Part shown: piece by piece, positions 1 through 6,985 of the stretch
How the letters are laid out: each line of letters begins with the position of its first letter
Numbering within the stretch: position 1 is the stretch's first letter
Assembly (NCBI GenBank): GCA_023460875.1
Contig: JAEWOQ010000327.1
Span: forward strand, 1 to 12,190
Source of the DNA: Pseudomonadota bacterium
Lineage (GTDB): Bacteria > Myxococcota_A > Polyangia > Polyangiales > Polyangiaceae
Length of the DNA: 12,190 nucleotides
Direction: 5' to 3'
The notes under the pieces: generated by a model
Seen by the model: only the letters and a program-made list of their open reading frames with translations
What the model was told of the DNA's origin: nothing
The model's database searches: none
Position numbers and translations under genes: made by a program

Positions 1-1468
1 CGAAGACGTCGACGTCGATGTGCAGGCGCGGATCCGGGTCGGCTTCGAAGCCCACGCTGCCTTGCACCGTGCGCTCGGGGGCGACGCGCGGATTGCCGAT
101 CTCCGGCAGCAACAAGTAGTAATCGACCGGGCGCGTGAACGCGCCGACGGCGGCCTTCGCGACGAACTGGGGCGTCGCTTGCCAGCGCGCCGCGAGCCGC
201 GGATCGACGCTCCAGCGCTCGGCTTCGTACTGGAAGTCCGTGCGCACCCCGGGCACGAGCAGGACGTCGTCGTGAGGCCGGTAGGACAGCTCCACGTAGC
301 CGCCCGGGCGGACGAGCTCGAGGCTCCCGGTGACGGTCGCCATCTCGAGGGTGCCCAGGGGTCCTTCGTTGTCGAGATCGCCGTCGACGCTGGGCATCGG
401 GCCGCTGTACGTGCCCGAGAAGAACTCCGTCTCCACGTCGAGCCCGATGTCGACCCTCAGCCGCTCGTGGGTGTGGACCGACCAATCGGCGCGACCGTAC
501 AGATCCACGGAGTCCATACGGGCCCGCAGATCGCCGAGCTTCTGCAGCAAGACCCGCGGTCCGCCGGACACGGTCAGGCGCTGCTGCACGTCGGCGCCGA
601 GGTCGCTGTCCACGTGCGCTTGGAGTCGGTGGAACTCGAGCCGCCCTTCCATCGCGCCGTGGAGCGCGGGATCGTCCTGGTTCGGATCCGCGAACAACAG
701 CTTCATGTGATCACGGCTGCCGTAGCCGAGGACGCGGACCTGCGTGCTGCGTGACCAGCGATGACGGACGAGGGCCTGATAATCGTAGTAGACGGGGGCC
801 GCGGTCGCGGAGAGGGTGTCCTCCGGGACCAGGGACGAGAAGACGAGATCGATGTTGCTGCGCCGGGCCGCCAACGCGATGCTCGTCTCCGACCCGAGCG
901 GGGCCTCTATCCACGCCTGGTTGTCGAGCAGGCTGAGCTCGAGGGCGGCGCGCAGCTCGTCGGGGTGCTCCGAGCGGACGTGGGCGTCGACGATGCCCGC
1001 GGAGGAGCGGCCGAAGCGGCTCGAGTGGTTGCCCGGGCGCAGCTCCACGCTCTCGAGCAGGTGGGAGTTGAAGAAGCTCGTGAGCCCCCCGAAGTGATAG
1101 AGGAGGGGGACGGGCACGCCGTCGAGGAGCACGCGGCTATCGGAGCCCGCGCTCCCGCGCAGGGGGGGAGGTCCGTCGCTGCTCGCGAAGGGCACGCGCG
1201 CCACGCCCGGGAGGACCTCGATGGCGCGCAGGGCGTCGCCCCGGGTGCCCGGCATGGTCGTGAGCTCTTCCTCTTCGAGCTCGCGCCGGGTGGCCTCCAC
1301 GGGCGGACGCTCGACCTCCGCGGTGGCGGCCTCCACGGGGCCATCGAACAGCGCCTCCAGGTCGACGTCGTCGAGGCTGGAGTCGTCTGCCGCCGCGGGC
1401 GGTGACCACAGGTGAAGACTGCCGGACAAGAGCCCGACGAAGAACGGTGCTCGACTCGAGACGCGCAC
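1..1468 (-). CDS. TonB-dependent receptor (partial, C-terminus beyond window)
   Basis: Reading the minus strand from a GTG at 1468 gives 489 residues with no stop before base 1, so the gene is cut by the left edge. The start is preceded by a GGAGG four bases upstream. Residues 1-27 form a signal peptide ending PPAAA-DD. Residues about 62-166 are a plug domain: MPGTRGDALRAIEVLPG, then LRGS, VLLDGVPVPLLYHFGG, SVELRPGNHSSRFGR and a VDAHV end. After this come alternating beta strands rich in Tyr, Trp and Arg, as in an outer-membrane barrel (for example PVYYDYQALVRHRWS and VELSYRPHDDVLLVPGVR). The family takes up ligands such as siderophores, cobalamin or glycans across the outer membrane, using TonB energy. 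No carboxypeptidase-like N-terminal extension and no fused TonB domain are present. The ligand cannot be told. The gene is divergent from the glycosyltransferase-like gene at 1654. The family call is firm; the exact substrate is unknown. Confidence 0.9.
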   Translation of the reverse strand, partial: MRVSSRAPFFVGLLSGSLHLWSPPAAADDSSLDDVDLEALFDGPVEAATAEVERPPVEATRRELEEEELTTMPGTRGDALRAIEVLPGVARVPFASSDGPPPLRGSAGSDSRVLLDGVPVPLLYHFGGLTSFFNSHLLESVELRPGNHSSRFGRSSAGIVDAHVRSEHPDELRAALELSLLDNQAWIEAPLGSETSIALAARRSNIDLVFSSLVPEDTLSATAAPVYYDYQALVRHRWSRSTQVRVLGYGSRDHMKLLFADPNQDDPALHGAMEGRLEFHRLQAHVDSDLGADVQQRLTVSGGPRVLLQKLGDLRARMDSVDLYGRADWSVHTHERLRVDIGLDVETEFFSGTYSGPMPSVDGDLDNEGPLGTLEMATVTGSLELVRPGGYVELSYRPHDDVLLVPGVRTDFQYEAERWSVDPRLAARWQATPQFVAKAAVGAFTRPVDYYLLLPEIGNPRVAPERTVQGSVGFEADPDPRLHIDVDVF

Positions 1469-1509
1469 GTGACCTCCTGCGTCCGCCCACGACAGGAGAC
1501 GCCGCAACT

Positions 1510-1528
1510 CGGGTGAGGAGCTCACCCG
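1510..1528. promoter_or_regulatory. 19-bp perfect inverted repeat between divergent genes
   Basis: The arms CGGGTGAG and CTCACCCG (8 bp each, perfect) flank the three bases GAG. The dyad lies in the 185-bp divergent region, 42 bases before the receptor GTG and 125 bases before the glycosyltransferase ATG. Its size and symmetry fit a dimeric repressor or activator site. It could equally be an RNA hairpin in the 5' leader of the receptor. The regulator is unknown. Confidence 0.4.
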
Positions 1529-1653
1529 TCCCAGGACCAGCGAGGCGCAAAGTCGCTGCTGGTCTGGACTCCGTGCCCGCTCGAGCGAGAGGCGTTCACG
1601 GATTTTGGACTCGCGAGTGGGGCTGGCTCGACGAAGCCTGTACCCTCGCGCCC

Positions 1654-3255
1654 ATGGCGACGCGCGGGGAACACGGGACGAGGCGCGGTGACGTCGGGCG
1701 CAGCTTCGTCGTCACCGCGCGCGAGCGTCGGGTCCTCGATCAATACCTCGAGCGCTACGCGGAGCCCGAGGCCGCCTACGCGGGCGAGCTCACCGATCGC
1801 TATCGAGCGGCGATCGTCGCGCCCCTCTGCGGGGAGTCGCCCGAGGCCCTCGAGGCCTGGGAGCGCGCGGTCCTCGCGGGCGAGCGCGCTGCCACGGAGC
1901 CCGTCCTGTGGATCGCGGTGGTCAACGGACGAGAGGGCTCCGCCGACGACGTGCTTCGGGTCAACCAGGAGCTGTTGGAGAGCTGGAGGCGATCGAGCCG
2001 CGTCGTGAGGCGGCTCTCGCTCTCAGGCGGGAGTTCGACGCGGGTGCGCGCTCCGGCGGCGGCGGAGCTCCTGGTGCGCGGGGATGGCGCTCACCACGTC
2101 TTGCTCATCGACGCGTCGAGCGCCGGGCATCGCTTTCCCCGCAAGCAGGGCGTGGGGTTGGCGCGTCGCATCGGCTGCGACGTGGCGGTGGCGCTGGCCC
2201 GTCGGGGGCTCCTGCTGGCCCGCTACGTGGGCGCCGCGGATGGGGACGCCCGCCTCCCTCCCGGGTACGTACGAGCCCTCGAGCGCGCGCCGGGGGTGAC
2301 CGCGCTGCTGTTCCCCTTCGAGCACGTGAGCGACGGTGACGCGCGGGTGCTCGCGGCGACGCGCCTGGTGGAGTGCTCCTGGCGCTATTACGTCTTGGGC
2401 CTCGCGTGGGCGGGATCGCCCTTCGCCTTCCAGACGGTGGGGAGCTGCATCGCCCCCGAGATCGTCGCCTACGCGCAGGCGCGCGGGTTCCCGCGGCGTG
2501 AGGCGGGCGAGGACTTTCATCTCCTCGCCAAGCTGGCGAAGCTCGGTGAGGTAGAGTGCTTGGCTGAGCCCGTCGTCGGCCTCACCGCGCGGATCTCCTC
2601 ACGGGTGCCCTTCGGAACTGGCCCGGCGGTGCAGCGAGCGCTCAGTCAACCCGGCGCCGCGCTGCCCGACACCGCGCCGCCCGACGCCGCGCCGCCCGAC
2701 ACCGCCAGCCCGGGCGCGGCTGACCGAAACCCGATGGCCGGCGGAGGCGGTGGGCACCAGAGCGGAGACGCGTCGCCCTGGGAGCACGTTCGATGGCACG
2801 ACCCCCGAGTGTTCGAGGCGCTCCGACGCCTGCTCGAGTCCCTCGTCGCGCTCGCTGACGACGCGGCTTCTGCCCTCACGCCGCCCAGTGACGACCCGGA
2901 GCTGCCGGACGCGGTGGTCGTCGCGCTTCAGGAGCGCATCCTTTCATGGTCCCAGCGCCTCGCCCCCCGCTTGGCGGCCTGCCCGACCGCCGGACACCGC
3001 CGACGCCGCGTGTTCGAAGCCTTCGACGCCCTGGCGACGCTCCAGGCGATCCATGCGCTTCGTGACGCGGGGCTGCCGCCGATCCCCTGGCGTGACGCGC
3101 TGCGGGACGCTCCCTTTTTGGAGGCTCCCCTCGACGGATCCGTGACGCAGGTCCTCGAGTCGATGCGCGCATCGGAGTCCCGTCTGCGGGCGCGTCGTGG
3201 CCTCGCACCTCCCCGCACTTCGAGCTCCGATCTGGACGATTGTCGCCTGCCGTAG
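1654..3255 (+). CDS. Family 2 glycosyltransferase-like protein with long C-terminal extension
   Basis: The protein has 533 residues. The N-terminal 330 residues look like a GT-A (GT2-type) nucleotide-sugar transferase. There is a first strand VLWIAVVNG (84-92) followed by VNQELLESW, then FPRKQGVGLARRIGCD (161-176, nucleotide-binding helix), a DxD-like DGDARLPPGY (196-205), and GEDFHLLAKL (285-294, the acidic ED of the acceptor site). The conserved-looking RVPFGTGPA (317-325) follows. A Pro/Asp/Ala linker (336-355) and a glycine run (363-367) lead to about 160 mostly helical residues that I do not recognise. No signal peptide or clear membrane span is seen, so it is probably cytoplasmic. The ATG at 1654 is preferred over upstream in-frame starts because the reading frame before it crosses the divergent promoter region and overlaps the receptor gene. 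Acceptor and donor are unknown, and the family call rests on motif pattern only. Confidence 0.72.
   Translation: MATRGEHGTRRGDVGRSFVVTARERRVLDQYLERYAEPEAAYAGELTDRYRAAIVAPLCGESPEALEAWERAVLAGERAATEPVLWIAVVNGREGSADDVLRVNQELLESWRRSSRVVRRLSLSGGSSTRVRAPAAAELLVRGDGAHHVLLIDASSAGHRFPRKQGVGLARRIGCDVAVALARRGLLLARYVGAADGDARLPPGYVRALERAPGVTALLFPFEHVSDGDARVLAATRLVECSWRYYVLGLAWAGSPFAFQTVGSCIAPEIVAYAQARGFPRREAGEDFHLLAKLAKLGEVECLAEPVVGLTARISSRVPFGTGPAVQRALSQPGAALPDTAPPDAAPPDTASPGAADRNPMAGGGGGHQSGDASPWEHVRWHDPRVFEALRRLLESLVALADDAASALTPPSDDPELPDAVVVALQERILSWSQRLAPRLAACPTAGHRRRRVFEAFDALATLQAIHALRDAGLPPIPWRDALRDAPFLEAPLDGSVTQVLESMRASESRLRARRGLAPPRTSSSDLDDCRLP
2659..2703 (+). repeat. Three in-frame copies of a 15-bp repeat (A-P-P-D-T/A)
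   Basis: Three adjacent 15-bp units at 2659-2673, 2674-2688 and 2689-2703 differ at only one or two bases each. They encode ALPDT, APPDA and APPDT, and a decayed fourth unit (ASPGA) follows. The repeat is codon-aligned and forms the flexible linker between the glycosyltransferase-like domain and the helical C-terminal part. A change in copy number would alter only linker length. Confidence 0.85.
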
Positions 3256-3265
3256 TTCCAGGCTT

Positions 3266-3292
3266 GTGAAAATGCCGGAGAGCGTGTTTCAC
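3266..3292. promoter_or_regulatory. GTGAAA-N15-TTTCAC dyad upstream of membrane-protein gene
   Basis: The perfect 6-bp inverted arms GTGAAA (3266-3271) and TTTCAC (3287-3292) are spaced by 15 bases in the 68-bp gap between the glycosyltransferase-like gene and the membrane-protein gene. This short stretch is clearly richer in A and T than its surroundings, as expected of a promoter or operator. The loop would be too long for a good terminator. The function is an inference. Confidence 0.3.
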
Positions 3293-3323
3293 TGTCCTTG
3301 GACCGCAAACGTGGTCGCCCGCG

Positions 3324-5066
3324 ATGCGAAAGCTGCAGTTTTACGGCCTCCCGCGATCTCTCCAGGACCGCTTCATCGAGTCGTCCTTGGGGGCGGCTGC
3401 GCCGGTCCCCCTGCTGGTGCGGAGGTCCCGGAGCCAGGCCCACGCCCGCTGGTTCGCGGGGGGAGCGCTCGCGCTAGTGGGCTGGGGGGCCTTCGTCGCT
3501 CACGGCTTCGGTGAGCTGAATCACCCCTTGGCCCTCGTGGGGCCGCAGGTGCTGGCGGTCCATGGAGCCTTCGCTGCGGTGGCGATCGTGTGCTTCCTGC
3601 GGGGTCAGGCGCTGCGCTGGGAAGCCCAGCGGGTCCCCTATCCCCAGGGCACGTACCTCTTCCCGGCGGGCGTGATCGAGGCTCGGCGAGGCTATTTGGT
3701 CGAGCACGACGTCGGGGGCCTCCGGGCCGTGACATCGAGCGGCGACCGCGTGCAGGTGGAGTTCGACGGCAAGGGGCGCTTCAGTTTCGACGCGGGCAGC
3801 GCAGATCTCGCGGAGCAAGCCAAGGCGACCCTCGAGGCCACCCGCGAGCAGTGGAGCCGTCTCCAGGCGGAGGAGGCGCAACTGGAGAGGGCTCGGCTGA
3901 GTCCCCTCGTGGAGAGCGGGGTCCCCAACCCGTTGGCGTCGACGATCCCGCTGGCGGGTCAACGCTTCCTCAAGCCAGCGAGCTACGTGCTCCTCACCGT
4001 GATCAGCGCGGCGATGCTCGGCTGGGCCGTCTGGTGGTGGCGCAACACCTTGAGCGAGAAGGCGCTCTACGCGAGCGCGACGGCGCAGAACGACGTCGAG
4101 GCCTATGACGCTTATCTCACGCGAGGGGGGCGACGGGCGGACGTGGTGGAGGTGCTGCTCCCTAGGGCGCGCCTGAACGCCGCCCGCGCCGCGGGGAGCG
4201 TCGACGCGATCCGCCAGTACATCGCCGCCAATCCCGAGACGCGGATCGCGGCGGAGGTCCAGGACGCCCTGCGCGTGGCGCTGTTGGAGGCCCTCGAGGG
4301 GGCTCGAACGGCCGGGACCATCACGGCTCTGCTGGAGTACCAGAAGAAGCACCCGGAGCATTCCCTCGTGGCCGCCGAGCTCGCCGCCGCGCGCAGCGCC
4401 GTGTATCGGGACGTGGCGACCGCCTTCGCGAAGGAGGCGGCGCCGGAGACGTCTCAGCTCGTCCCGTTCGTCGAGCGGCTCGTGAAGTACGTCGAGAAGC
4501 ACGGGCCTCGCGTCGACGTGCGCATGGTTCACCAGTTCCCGCAGAGGACCGAGACCCTCGACGACATCCTGTCGAAATCCAGGAAGTACTACATGGGCCA
4601 GCGCAGCTTGCCGACCCAGTACTTCCTCGGAGAGCACGCGGCCCGCAGGCAAACGGCCTTGGCGGAGCGCTTGATCGAGCGGCTGCAGCGGAGCTTCCCC
4701 CAGGACGTGCTCGAGTTTCGGTTCTTGGGCCCCACCGAGGACGTCAACGAGACGCTCCCCGACATCGAGGTGCCCACCCTCACCCTGAGCCACGCCGAGC
4801 GCTTGTCGGGCGGCTTCGTCGGCGGGAAGCCGAAGACGATGTTCCTCGGCGCCAGCATCAGCGTCAGCGGGACCTTCGAGATCCCCGGGCAAGGGGAGCC
4901 CTTCGTGTTCAAGTGGGGCAAGTGGACCCCCCCGAACGTGCGCAAGGCGGACGAGGCGGAGAAGAGCGTCCCCGCGGTCATCCCGGACGTGTATGAGGAC
5001 ATGGTGGGCGGCGCCTTCGAGACCTTCGGGACGCAGTTCCTGAAGGCCTGGTACGCCGAGCCCTGA
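3324..5066 (+). CDS. Unrecognised membrane protein with helical-repeat domain
   Basis: The protein has 580 residues and I do not recognise the family. Two hydrophobic segments lie near the N-terminus (about 43-60 and 72-93) and a third at about 218-239, ending in WAVWWWRN. Between the second and third is a small beta-rich stretch (about 105-158) followed by a charged helix (160-192) that may form a coiled coil. After the third span come repeated helical units: NDVEAYDAYL, DAIRQYIAANPET and TITALLEYQKKHPEH, spaced about 40 residues, as in TPR-like or HEAT-like arrays. Residues about 400-580 form a separate domain with strands such as SISVSGTFEI and PFVFKWGKW. The ATG at 3324 has no good ribosome binding site. 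The gene follows the glycosyltransferase-like gene by 68 bp, with a dyad in the gap, so co-transcription is possible but uncertain. The gene itself is secure because of its length and codon bias; its role is unknown. Confidence 0.85.
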   Translation: MRKLQFYGLPRSLQDRFIESSLGAAAPVPLLVRRSRSQAHARWFAGGALALVGWGAFVAHGFGELNHPLALVGPQVLAVHGAFAAVAIVCFLRGQALRWEAQRVPYPQGTYLFPAGVIEARRGYLVEHDVGGLRAVTSSGDRVQVEFDGKGRFSFDAGSADLAEQAKATLEATREQWSRLQAEEAQLERARLSPLVESGVPNPLASTIPLAGQRFLKPASYVLLTVISAAMLGWAVWWWRNTLSEKALYASATAQNDVEAYDAYLTRGGRRADVVEVLLPRARLNAARAAGSVDAIRQYIAANPETRIAAEVQDALRVALLEALEGARTAGTITALLEYQKKHPEHSLVAAELAAARSAVYRDVATAFAKEAAPETSQLVPFVERLVKYVEKHGPRVDVRMVHQFPQRTETLDDILSKSRKYYMGQRSLPTQYFLGEHAARRQTALAERLIERLQRSFPQDVLEFRFLGPTEDVNETLPDIEVPTLTLSHAERLSGGFVGGKPKTMFLGASISVSGTFEIPGQGEPFVFKWGKWTPPNVRKADEAEKSVPAVIPDVYEDMVGGAFETFGTQFLKAWYAEP

Positions 5067-5108
5067 ACCTGCTCGCGACGTCGTAGCCTGCTGGCTGCGC
5101 GCCTCGTC

Positions 5109-6092
5109 TCAGAGCAGATCGCGCTGGGCGCCGCTCGCGACGCCCCAGTGCTTGATCCAATAACGTCGCTTCGGGATCTCCGCGCGCAGGAGCAGGTGCA
5201 GCTGACCGGACATGGCCGGCACCTGCCTCTCGTCGAGATCGAACAGATCGAGGCCCTCTACCTCTTCATGGGTGAGCAGAGACCAGCGGGGACGGAAGGA
5301 GATCGGCACGTGGCCAATCCAGGCGCCGCTCTGCGCGTCGAAGACCGCGATCCCCGTCTTCGTGTGGTTGGTCGCCAGATAGAGCTTTCCGCTCTCGGAG
5401 ATGGCTCCCCCTTGGATCTGGGGGACGTCTCCCCGCAGACCGTCGAGCTTGGCGTCGTTGGAGTAGCGGAGGGCCAGATCCCGCTCGTGGACGAGGGCGA
5501 ACCGACTGGACGTGATCTCGACGCGGAACACGTGCACGCGGTTCGCGTGGAAGTTCGAGGTGTACAGGCGCCCGGTGACGGGATGCACCGCGCACCAGGA
5601 GGCGTGCACGAGCCCGTGGAGCACCTGCACGCCGATGGGGGTCAGGTCGGGGCGCAGGGCGCCGATGGCCGGAGGGCCTCCGAGCCGATCGCCCTCGAGG
5701 GGCACGAAGAGCGTCCCGTCGGAGAAATCTCCGTCACCCAGGTGCGTGTAGCGGCCCTCGAACGGGACGACGGACGGCGTCTGGACGGCGCGCGCCAAGG
5801 GCACTTCGAGTGGGACCTTCCAGATGCGGTGGGTCGAGATCAGGTACCAGTGGCTATCGTCATGGGCGAGCCCCTGCATGCCGTCGCTCGCCCAGGGGCT
5901 CGACGCGTACCGCGGGTAGTCGGGGCGTCCGCGCAGGTCGGCCATGACTCCGTCACAGCCTCCGGGGGCCAGCGCGCAGTGGTCACCCGGCATGTGGAAC
6001 GTCAGGGTCGCACAGCCCGCGAGAGCGACACACGCGAGGAGCAGCGCGCGCGCCCAAGATGGGGAACGTCTTGCGGGGGGGGCCGAGCCCAT
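5109..6092 (-). CDS. Predicted outer-membrane lipoprotein with beta-propeller-like repeats
   Basis: The protein has 327 residues. A lipoprotein signal peptide (RR at 8-9, hydrophobic 15-26) ends in the lipobox LAGC with the lipidated Cys at 27. The +2 residue is Ala, which favours the outer membrane. Two further cysteines (39 and 46) follow. The body has blade-like repeats of the form G-x-LY-x-TNH plus a strand: WCAVHPVTGRLYTSN (167-180), QGGAISESGKLYLATNH (227-243) and TGIAVFDAQSGAWIGH (246-261). The stretch EVEGLDLFDLD (278-288) resembles the EGL motif of SdiA-regulated or phytase-like propellers. No catalytic residues can be assigned. It may be a binding or scaffold protein in the envelope. 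It converges on the 580-residue gene (42-bp gap, no clear terminator) and is divergent from the HAD gene. The start lies just before a run of eight C on the coding strand. Confidence 0.8.
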   Translation of the reverse strand: MGSAPPARRSPSWARALLLACVALAGCATLTFHMPGDHCALAPGGCDGVMADLRGRPDYPRYASSPWASDGMQGLAHDDSHWYLISTHRIWKVPLEVPLARAVQTPSVVPFEGRYTHLGDGDFSDGTLFVPLEGDRLGGPPAIGALRPDLTPIGVQVLHGLVHASWCAVHPVTGRLYTSNFHANRVHVFRVEITSSRFALVHERDLALRYSNDAKLDGLRGDVPQIQGGAISESGKLYLATNHTKTGIAVFDAQSGAWIGHVPISFRPRWSLLTHEEVEGLDLFDLDERQVPAMSGQLHLLLRAEIPKRRYWIKHWGVASGAQRDLL

Positions 6093-6194
6093 CGTGGGCG
6101 AGCCTAGCCCAGGACGCCGGGAGGCGCCTCAGGTGCGATGAGCGGGTCGCGGACGTGGTCGCCCAGAGCGCGTGCGCGGGCTATGTGGGTGTTC

Positions 6195-6890
6195 ATGGAG
6201 ACGCGAGCCGCCGAAACGAGCGGGGACACCAGCTGGAGCTGGAGTGACGTCGAGAGCGAGGTCGAGGCCGTGATCTTCGACATGGACGGCGTCCTGCTGG
6301 ACACGGAGAAGCTCTACACCGAGGCGACGCGCCGGGTCCTCGAGCCGCACGGGAAGCAGTTCGACTGGACCATCAAGTCGCGCATGATGGGGCGCGCGCC
6401 GCTGGTGAGCGCGCAGGTGCTGATCGAGGCGCTCGATCTGCCCATGACCCCCGAGGAGCTCATCGAGGCCAAGCGCCCATGGCTCGAGCTCTTGTTTCCT
6501 ACCTGTGAACCCATGGCGGGCGCAGTGGACCTCGTGGAGAGCTTGTTCGCGCGAGGTGTCCCCCTGGCGGTGGCGACGAGCTCGGAGCGCGAACACTTCG
6601 AGCGCAAGACCCAGAATCACCCCTGGTTCGCGCGGTTTCGGGCGGTGATCTGCGGAAGCGATCCCGAGGTCGAGCGCCACAAACCTGCGCCGGACATCTT
6701 CCTGGCCGCGGCGCGCCGCTTGGGGGTGGCGCCCCAGGCCTGCCTCGTCTTCGAAGATTCCATGGCGGGCGTCGAGGGCGCCCTCGCGGCGGGCGCGAAG
6801 GTCGTCGCCATCCCGGCGCCCCAGGCCGACCGCGCGCTGTTTCGGGGGGCGCACTGGGTGGTCGAGAGCCTGCGCGACGTGGTGCTCTGA
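6195..6890 (+). CDS. HAD-superfamily phosphatase, HDHD1/PUDP-like
   Basis: All four HAD motifs are visible. Motif I is VIFDMDGVLLDTE (nucleophile and acid/base Asp), motif II is AVATSSERE, motif III is the Lys in ERHKPAPDIFLA, and motif IV is VFEDSMAGVEGALAAG. A helical cap lies between motifs I and II. Cap and core phrases (LPMTPEELIE, GSDPEVERHKPAPDIFL) closely echo human HDHD1, a pseudouridine-5'-phosphatase, and the yeast DOG/GPP group. It is therefore probably a small phosphomonoesterase acting on a nucleoside or sugar phosphate in the cytoplasm. The substrate is not provable from sequence. An upstream in-frame ATG at 6138 gives 250 residues. I prefer 6195 (231 residues) because relatives begin shortly before motif I and the extra stretch is Arg-rich low complexity. 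However, AGG just before 6138 makes the longer form possible. The gene is divergent from the lipoprotein and convergent with the DUF2254-like gene. Confidence 0.9.
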   Translation: METRAAETSGDTSWSWSDVESEVEAVIFDMDGVLLDTEKLYTEATRRVLEPHGKQFDWTIKSRMMGRAPLVSAQVLIEALDLPMTPEELIEAKRPWLELLFPTCEPMAGAVDLVESLFARGVPLAVATSSEREHFERKTQNHPWFARFRAVICGSDPEVERHKPAPDIFLAAARRLGVAPQACLVFEDSMAGVEGALAAGAKVVAIPAPQADRALFRGAHWVVESLRDVVL

Positions 6891-6922
6891 GAGGCTCGGC
6901 GGGCTCCGCGCCGCACTCCTCC

Positions 6923-6970
6923 CTCCGCGCGCTCTGCTCCGCGCGCTCTGCTCCGCGCGCTCTGCTCCGC
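6923..6970. repeat. 14-bp tandem repeat, about 3.4 copies
   Basis: The unit CTCCGCGCGCTCTG occurs three times without error (6923-6936, 6937-6950, 6951-6964), and a partial copy CTCCGC follows. It fills half of the 95-bp gap between the convergent HAD and DUF2254-like genes. The unit length is not a multiple of three and no gene crosses it. No hairpin with a T tract is evident, so a terminator role is not shown. It is probably a slippage-prone minisatellite. Confidence 0.9.
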
Positions 6971-6985
6971 CCCGCCCCGCCCTCG

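Noticed and set aside
20..1405. Long plus-strand open frames across the receptor region (20-754, 330-710, 761-1405)
   Set aside because: They are antisense to the receptor. The minus strand gives a continuous plug domain and barrel, while the plus frames give repetitive Arg/Glu/Ala sequence without domains.
1402..1653. Upstream extension of the glycosyltransferase-like frame to 1402
   Set aside because: The added 84 residues overlap the receptor start and cross the divergent promoter region and dyad. Their composition is non-protein-like.
3474..4892. 472-residue minus-strand open frame
   Set aside because: It is a shadow of the 580-residue membrane protein. It has no domain signal, and codon bias supports the plus strand.
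5148..6107. 319-residue plus-strand open frame
   Set aside because: It is antisense to the lipoprotein, whose lipobox and propeller repeats are convincing.
6923..6970. CRISPR-like array
   Set aside because: The 14-bp units are directly adjacent with no spacers, and no cas gene is present.
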